Positions 60,412 through 64,000 of a stretch of DNA of 64,000 nucleotides are shown here, piece by piece. Every line of letters starts with the position of its first letter. Position 1 is the first letter of the stretch. The DNA lies in contig JAYSGB010000020.1 of NCBI GenBank assembly GCA_041913045.1, positions 5,210-69,209 of the forward strand, read 5' to 3'. The position numbers and the translations under genes were made by a program. The notes beneath the pieces are model-generated. The model was not told the origin of the DNA, made no database searches, and saw only the letters and a list, made by a program, of their open reading frames with translations. Origin of the DNA: CAMLOF01 sp041913045. Its GTDB lineage: Bacteria; Pseudomonadota; Gammaproteobacteria; Burkholderiales; Burkholderiaceae_C.

Positions 60412-61332
60412 ATGCACCCTTCTACCAACAAGACACTCGGCGTCATCGGTCTCGGCTCCATGGGCATGGGCGCGGCCCTGTCGGCACTGCGCACCGGCGT
60501 TGCCACCTGGGGTTGCGACCCCCGTGTCGAGGCACGCGACAGCTTTTCCCAGGCCGGTGGCCACGCCGTGGCCACGCCTGTTGAACTGGCCCCCCAATGC
60601 GATGTGGTGCTGGTCCTGGTGGTGAACGCCGCGCAAACCGAGGAGGTACTGTTCGGCGCACAGGGCCTGGCCCAATCCATGAAGCCGGGCAGCGTGGTTG
60701 TTGCGTCTGCCACGGTGGACCCGAGCCTGCCGCCGCAGTGGGAAAGCCGTCTGGCAGACAAAGGCATCCATTTCATTGACGGCCCGGTTTCTGGCGGTGC
60801 AAAAAAAGCGGCTGAAGGCCAGATGACGGTGATGGCCTCTGGCCGCCCCGAAGCCTTTGACGCCGCCGCGCCGCTGCTGGAAGCCTTTGCGGGCAAGGTG
60901 TACCGCCTGGGCGACCGCGCAGGCGTGGGCTCCACCGTGAAGATGGTCAACCAGCACTTGGCGGGTGTGCACATTGCCGCCGCCTGCGAGGCCATGGCGC
61001 TGGGCATGCGCGCGGGCGCCGACCCGCATCAGCTCTACGAGGTGATCTGCAACTCGGCAGGCATGAGCTGGATGTTCCAGAACCGCGTGCCGCACATTCT
61101 GGAAGGCGACTACACCCCGCTTTCCGCGGTGAACATCTTTGTGAAGGACCTGGGTATCGTGCTGGATGCGGCGCGCAAGCTGGCCTTCCCGTTGCCGCTG
61201 GCGTCGTCGGCCCACCAGCTTTACCTGGCCACCGCCGCCATGGGGCTGGGCGGTGAAGACGATTCAGCCGTGGTGAAGTACTACGCCGGCCTGGCAGGCC
61301 TGAGCCTGCCCGGACAGGAGACAGCAGAATGA
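60412..61332 (+). CDS. ltnD: L-threonate dehydrogenase LtnD
   Basis: NAD-dependent oxidation of L-threonate to 2-oxo-L-threonate, entry to the pathway. The 306-residue beta-hydroxyacid dehydrogenase has LGVIGLGSMGMGAALSALRT at the N-terminus (nucleotide loop) and FIDGPVSGGAKKAAEGQMTV (substrate loop). The catalytic Lys is in GVGSTVKMVNQHLAGVHIAA. Related 3-hydroxyisobutyrate and tartronate semialdehyde enzymes share this fold, but the three following genes are diagnostic of acid-sugar breakdown and make LtnD the best fit. The D-erythronate equivalent belongs to another fold, which argues for L-threonate. Its stop overlaps otnK. Confidence 0.88.
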   Translation: MHPSTNKTLGVIGLGSMGMGAALSALRTGVATWGCDPRVEARDSFSQAGGHAVATPVELAPQCDVVLVLVVNAAQTEEVLFGAQGLAQSMKPGSVVVASATVDPSLPPQWESRLADKGIHFIDGPVSGGAKKAAEGQMTVMASGRPEAFDAAAPLLEAFAGKVYRLGDRAGVGSTVKMVNQHLAGVHIAAACEAMALGMRAGADPHQLYEVICNSAGMSWMFQNRVPHILEGDYTPLSAVNIFVKDLGIVLDAARKLAFPLPLASSAHQLYLATAAMGLGGEDDSAVVKYYAGLAGLSLPGQETAE

Positions 61333-62582
61333 TTCTGGGCGTGATTGCAGACGACTTCACCGGTGCCACCGACGTGGCCAGCATGCTGGTGCGCGCCGGT
61401 ATGCGCACGGTGCAGGTGATGGGCGTGCCCGACGGCCCGCCGCCTGAAGCCGACGCAGTGGTTGTGGCATTGAAGTCGCGCACCGCGCCCGTGAGCGAGG
61501 CAGTGGGCGACTCCCTGGCCGCGCTGCGCTGGCTGCAAGGCGGCGGCGCACGGCAGTTCTACTTCAAGTACTGCTCCACCTTCGACTCCACGCCAACGGG
61601 CAACATCGGCCCCGTGGCCGAGGCCTTGCTGGATGCCCTGGGCAGCGACTTCGCCATCGCCTGCCCGGCCTTCCCCGAGAACGGCCGCACGGTGTTTCGC
61701 GGCCACCTGTTCGTGGGCGACGAGCTGCTGAGCGATTCCGGCATGCGCCACCACCCGCTGACGCCCATGACCGACGCCAACCTGGTGCGGGTGCTGCAGG
61801 CTCAGTGCCAAGGGCGCGTGGGCCTGGCCCGGCACGACGTGGTAAGCCAGGGCACGGATGCCCTGCGCCAGCGCCTGGCCGAGTTGCGTGCCAGCGGCAT
61901 GCGTTTTGCCGTGGTGGACGCCATCGACAACGACGCGCTGCGCACCATGGCCGCGGCGTGCGCAGACATGCCGCTCATCACCGCAGGCTCTGGCGTGGCG
62001 CTGGGTCTGCCCGCCGTGTATGAAGCGCAAGGCTGGCTCAAGCCGGACGCCGAAGCGGCCCGTCTGCGCAGTGTCGGCGGGCGTGCTGCGGTGCTGTCGG
62101 GCTCCTGCTCCAGCGCCACCAATGCGCAAGTGGCGCACTGGATTGCCCAGGGGCGCCCCGCCATGCGCATCGATGCGCGCGCCCTGGCTGCGGGCGAAGA
62201 CCTGGCCACGCAAGCCACCCGCTGGGCCGGTGCACAAGGCGACACCCCTGTGCTCATCTACGCCACCGCGCAGCCCGACGAAGTCAAGGCCATTCAGGCC
62301 GAGCTGGGCGTGCAGCGCGCAGGCCATCTGGTGGAACAGTGCCTGGCCCGTGTGGCCGCCAGCCTGGTGGATGCCGGGGTGCGGCGCCTGGTGGTGGCGG
62401 GGGGTGAAACGTCCGGCGCCGTAGTGCAGGCGCTGGGCGTGCAGCAACTGCGCATTGGCGCCGCGATCGACCCCGGCGTGCCCTGGACCCAGGCCGAAGG
62501 CCGACCGCTGCTGCTCGCGTTGAAGTCCGGCAACTTCGGCACGGTGGATTTCTTCAGCAAAGCGTTGGCGCTGGTGGACTGA
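61329..62582 (+). CDS. otnK: 3-oxo-tetronate kinase OtnK (DUF1537)
   Basis: ATP-dependent phosphorylation of 3-oxo-tetronate at the 4-position. The 417 residues show the DUF1537 N-terminal motif GVIADDFTGATDVASMLVRA, the middle FYFKYCSTFDSTPTGNIGPV, and the C-terminal nucleotide-binding region RLVVAGGETSGAVVQALGVQ with LLALKSGNFGTVDFFSKAL. This family was shown to be acid-sugar kinases (OtnK/DtnK group). Its start overlaps the ltnD stop by four bases (ATGA). A three-base gap separates it from otnC. Confidence 0.92.
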   Translation: MILGVIADDFTGATDVASMLVRAGMRTVQVMGVPDGPPPEADAVVVALKSRTAPVSEAVGDSLAALRWLQGGGARQFYFKYCSTFDSTPTGNIGPVAEALLDALGSDFAIACPAFPENGRTVFRGHLFVGDELLSDSGMRHHPLTPMTDANLVRVLQAQCQGRVGLARHDVVSQGTDALRQRLAELRASGMRFAVVDAIDNDALRTMAAACADMPLITAGSGVALGLPAVYEAQGWLKPDAEAARLRSVGGRAAVLSGSCSSATNAQVAHWIAQGRPAMRIDARALAAGEDLATQATRWAGAQGDTPVLIYATAQPDEVKAIQAELGVQRAGHLVEQCLARVAASLVDAGVRRLVVAGGETSGAVVQALGVQQLRIGAAIDPGVPWTQAEGRPLLLALKSGNFGTVDFFSKALALVD

Positions 62583-62585
62583 GCC

Positions 62586-63248
62586 ATGGACACCTTGCGC
62601 CAGGAAATATGCCGTGTGGGCCGTTCGCTCTTCGAGCGCGGTTACGTGCACGCCACGGCGGGCAACATCAGCGTGCGGGTGCCTGCCGAACACGGCGGCG
62701 GCTACCTCATCACCCCCACGGATGCCTGCCTGGGCTTTCTGCAGCCAGACGAACTGGCCTGGGTGGACGACGCTGGCGTGCAACGTTCGGGTCGCCCGGC
62801 CAGCAAGACGCTGGCGCTGCACCGGCGCATCTACGAAGCCGACCCGGCGGCGGGCTGCGTCATCCACACCCATTCCACGCACCTGGTGGCGCTGACGCTG
62901 CAGGAGCCCCACCATGAGGGCGACCTGCTGCCGCCCATCACGCCGTATTTTGTGATGAAGGTGGGACACGTGCCGCGCATTGCCTACCACCGCCCCGGCG
63001 ACCCGCGCGTGGGCGACGAGGTGGCACAGCGCATTGCCCAGGCCCGTGAAGGCGGCCTGACGCTGCGAGCGGTGATGCTGGAGCGCCTGGGCCCCAACGT
63101 CTGGCACAGCACCCCGGCCCAGGCCATGGCCGTGCTGGAGGAACTGGAGGAAACCGCCCGGCTGTGGCTGATGAGCCAACCCCGCCCCACACCGCTGACG
63201 CCCGAGCAGATCCAGGAACTGCGCGAGGCCTTCAACGCTTCCTGGTAA
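62586..63248 (+). CDS. otnC: 3-oxo-tetronate 4-phosphate decarboxylase OtnC
   Basis: Class II aldolase-family enzyme that releases CO2 from 3-oxo-tetronate 4-phosphate to give dihydroxyacetone phosphate. The 220 residues have the metal-ligand segment AAGCVIHTHSTHLVALTL (His-x-His), the acidic residue region YVHATAGNISVRVPAEHGGG, and the substrate glycines ITPTDACLGFLQPDEL. A late metal His is expected near RIAYHRPGD. Similar to fuculose/ribulose phosphate aldolases; the operon context makes the decarboxylase role most likely. Confidence 0.88.
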   Translation: MDTLRQEICRVGRSLFERGYVHATAGNISVRVPAEHGGGYLITPTDACLGFLQPDELAWVDDAGVQRSGRPASKTLALHRRIYEADPAAGCVIHTHSTHLVALTLQEPHHEGDLLPPITPYFVMKVGHVPRIAYHRPGDPRVGDEVAQRIAQAREGGLTLRAVMLERLGPNVWHSTPAQAMAVLEELEETARLWLMSQPRPTPLTPEQIQELREAFNASW

Positions 63249-63272
63249 CGACGCACACAGAACCTGAACGAC

Positions 63273-64000
63273 ATGCCCCGATTCGCCGCCAACCTGTCGA
63301 TGATGTACAACGAGGTGCCCTTCCTCGACCGCTTTGCCGCCGCCGCGCGCGACGGTTTCGAGGCGGTGGAATACCTCTTCCCCTACGAACACACACCAGA
63401 AGAGATTGCCACCCGGCTACGCGACAACGGCCTGGTGCAAGCCCTGTTCAACCTGCCGCCGGGCAACTGGGCCCAGGGCGAGCGCGGCATGGCCTGCCAC
63501 CCGGGCCGCGAAGCCGAATTCGCCGCCACGGTGCAAGCCGCCCTGCCCTATGCGCTGGCCACAGGCTGCCGCAAGCTGCACGCCATGGCGGGGCTGGTGC
63601 CCGCCGGTGTTTCGGCGCAAGCCGCGCGCGCCACCTACGTTGCCAACCTGCGCACCGCCGCACGCACGCTGGCGCCGCACGGCATCACCCTGCTCATCGA
63701 GCCCATCAACACGCGCGACATGCCGGGCTACTTCCTCAACTACCAGCAGCAGGCGCACGACATTGCCACCGAGGTGGGCGAAGCGAACCTGAAGGTGCAG
63801 ATGGACTTCTACCACTGCCAGATCATGGAAGGCGACCTGGCGCGGCGCCTGCAGAAGCACTTCAGCGGCGTGGGCCACGTGCAGATCGCGGGCGTGCCCG
63901 ACCGCCACGAACCCGACCAGGGCGAAGTCAACCACCCCTACCTGTTCGAGCAGCTCGACGCACTGGGCTACGACGGCTACATCGGCTGCGAATACCGCCC
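63273..64000 (+). CDS. otnI: 2-oxo-tetronate isomerase OtnI (partial, 3' end outside window)
   Basis: Converts 2-oxo- to 3-oxo-tetronate, the step between LtnD and OtnK. The 242 visible residues match the hydroxypyruvate isomerase-like TIM barrel: MPRFAANLSMMYNEVPFLDR, FEAVEYLFPYEHTPEEIATR, LLIEPINTRDMPGYFLNYQQ, VQMDFYHCQIMEGDLARRL, and GYDGYIGCEYRP at the cut edge, with the Glu and His metal ligands present. Full members have about 260 residues, so only some 15-20 are missing. It starts 24 bases after otnC. Confidence 0.88.
   Translation, partial: MPRFAANLSMMYNEVPFLDRFAAAARDGFEAVEYLFPYEHTPEEIATRLRDNGLVQALFNLPPGNWAQGERGMACHPGREAEFAATVQAALPYALATGCRKLHAMAGLVPAGVSAQAARATYVANLRTAARTLAPHGITLLIEPINTRDMPGYFLNYQQQAHDIATEVGEANLKVQMDFYHCQIMEGDLARRLQKHFSGVGHVQIAGVPDRHEPDQGEVNHPYLFEQLDALGYDGYIGCEYR

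Noticed and set aside
61281..63392. A 703-residue reading frame antisense to otnK and otnC
   Set aside because: It overlaps well-defined genes of a complete pathway, has His/Gly/Arg-rich composition typical of high-GC antisense frames, and shows no domain.

Overview
The window is a piece of a high-GC betaproteobacterial chromosome, most likely Burkholderiales, family Comamonadaceae (Acidovorax, Simplicispira or Hydrogenophaga-like). This rests on gene order and protein character: the rpsB-to-lpxA block, phaR and a 3-hydroxybutyrate dehydrogenase of the PHB cycle, ilvBNC-pssA-leuA on one strand, nth-aat-bpt in a row, and family-typical palindromic repeats. It is almost entirely core genome. 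I see no prophage, insertion sequence, CRISPR array or defence island. No genus is claimed.

Positions 1-12420 (minus strand) hold the conserved translation and envelope cluster, transcribed as rpsB, tsf, pyrH, frr, uppS, cdsA, dxr, rseP, bamA, skp/ompH, lpxD, fabZ, lpxA. lpxA is cut by the window edge. An intrinsic terminator lies between rpsB and tsf, and rpsB has a long leader. Positions 12.6-19.6 kb carry the NAD(P)HX repair enzyme, a YggT-like membrane protein, RNase R, two tandem tRNA-Leu(CAG) genes, rimO, phaR and tRNA-Val(GAC). Positions 19.6-28 kb carry monofunctional relA with an alpha/beta hydrolase, 3-hydroxybutyrate dehydrogenase, a SIMPL-domain periplasmic protein, an OmpR/EnvZ-type two-component pair and ispD-ispF.

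Positions 28-40.4 kb carry mfd, a DUF4405 membrane protein, serB, a DEAD-box helicase, two small conserved proteins, a PLP aminotransferase, nth, the two N-degron aminoacyl transferases aat and bpt, an IclR regulator and a penicillin-binding endopeptidase. Positions 40.5-46.9 kb form the branched-chain amino acid block: ilvB-ilvN-ilvC, then pssA, then leuA. leuA is preceded by a 19-codon leucine-rich leader peptide and a strong terminator hairpin, a classic attenuator that is too short to be found by ordinary gene calling.

Positions 47-57 kb carry an RDD membrane protein, dgkA, a LOG-family phosphoribohydrolase, a 100-N scaffold gap bordered by two repeat copies, glnB, a three-gene ABC exporter, nadE, a GNAT/DUF482 protein and ppa. 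Positions 57.4-64 kb carry the membrane pyrophosphatase hppA and then a five-gene L-threonate catabolic operon: a GntR/FCD regulator, ltnD, otnK, otnC and otnI (the last cut by the window end). A palindromic operator candidate lies just upstream of the regulator. The enzymes together would convert L-threonate to dihydroxyacetone phosphate.
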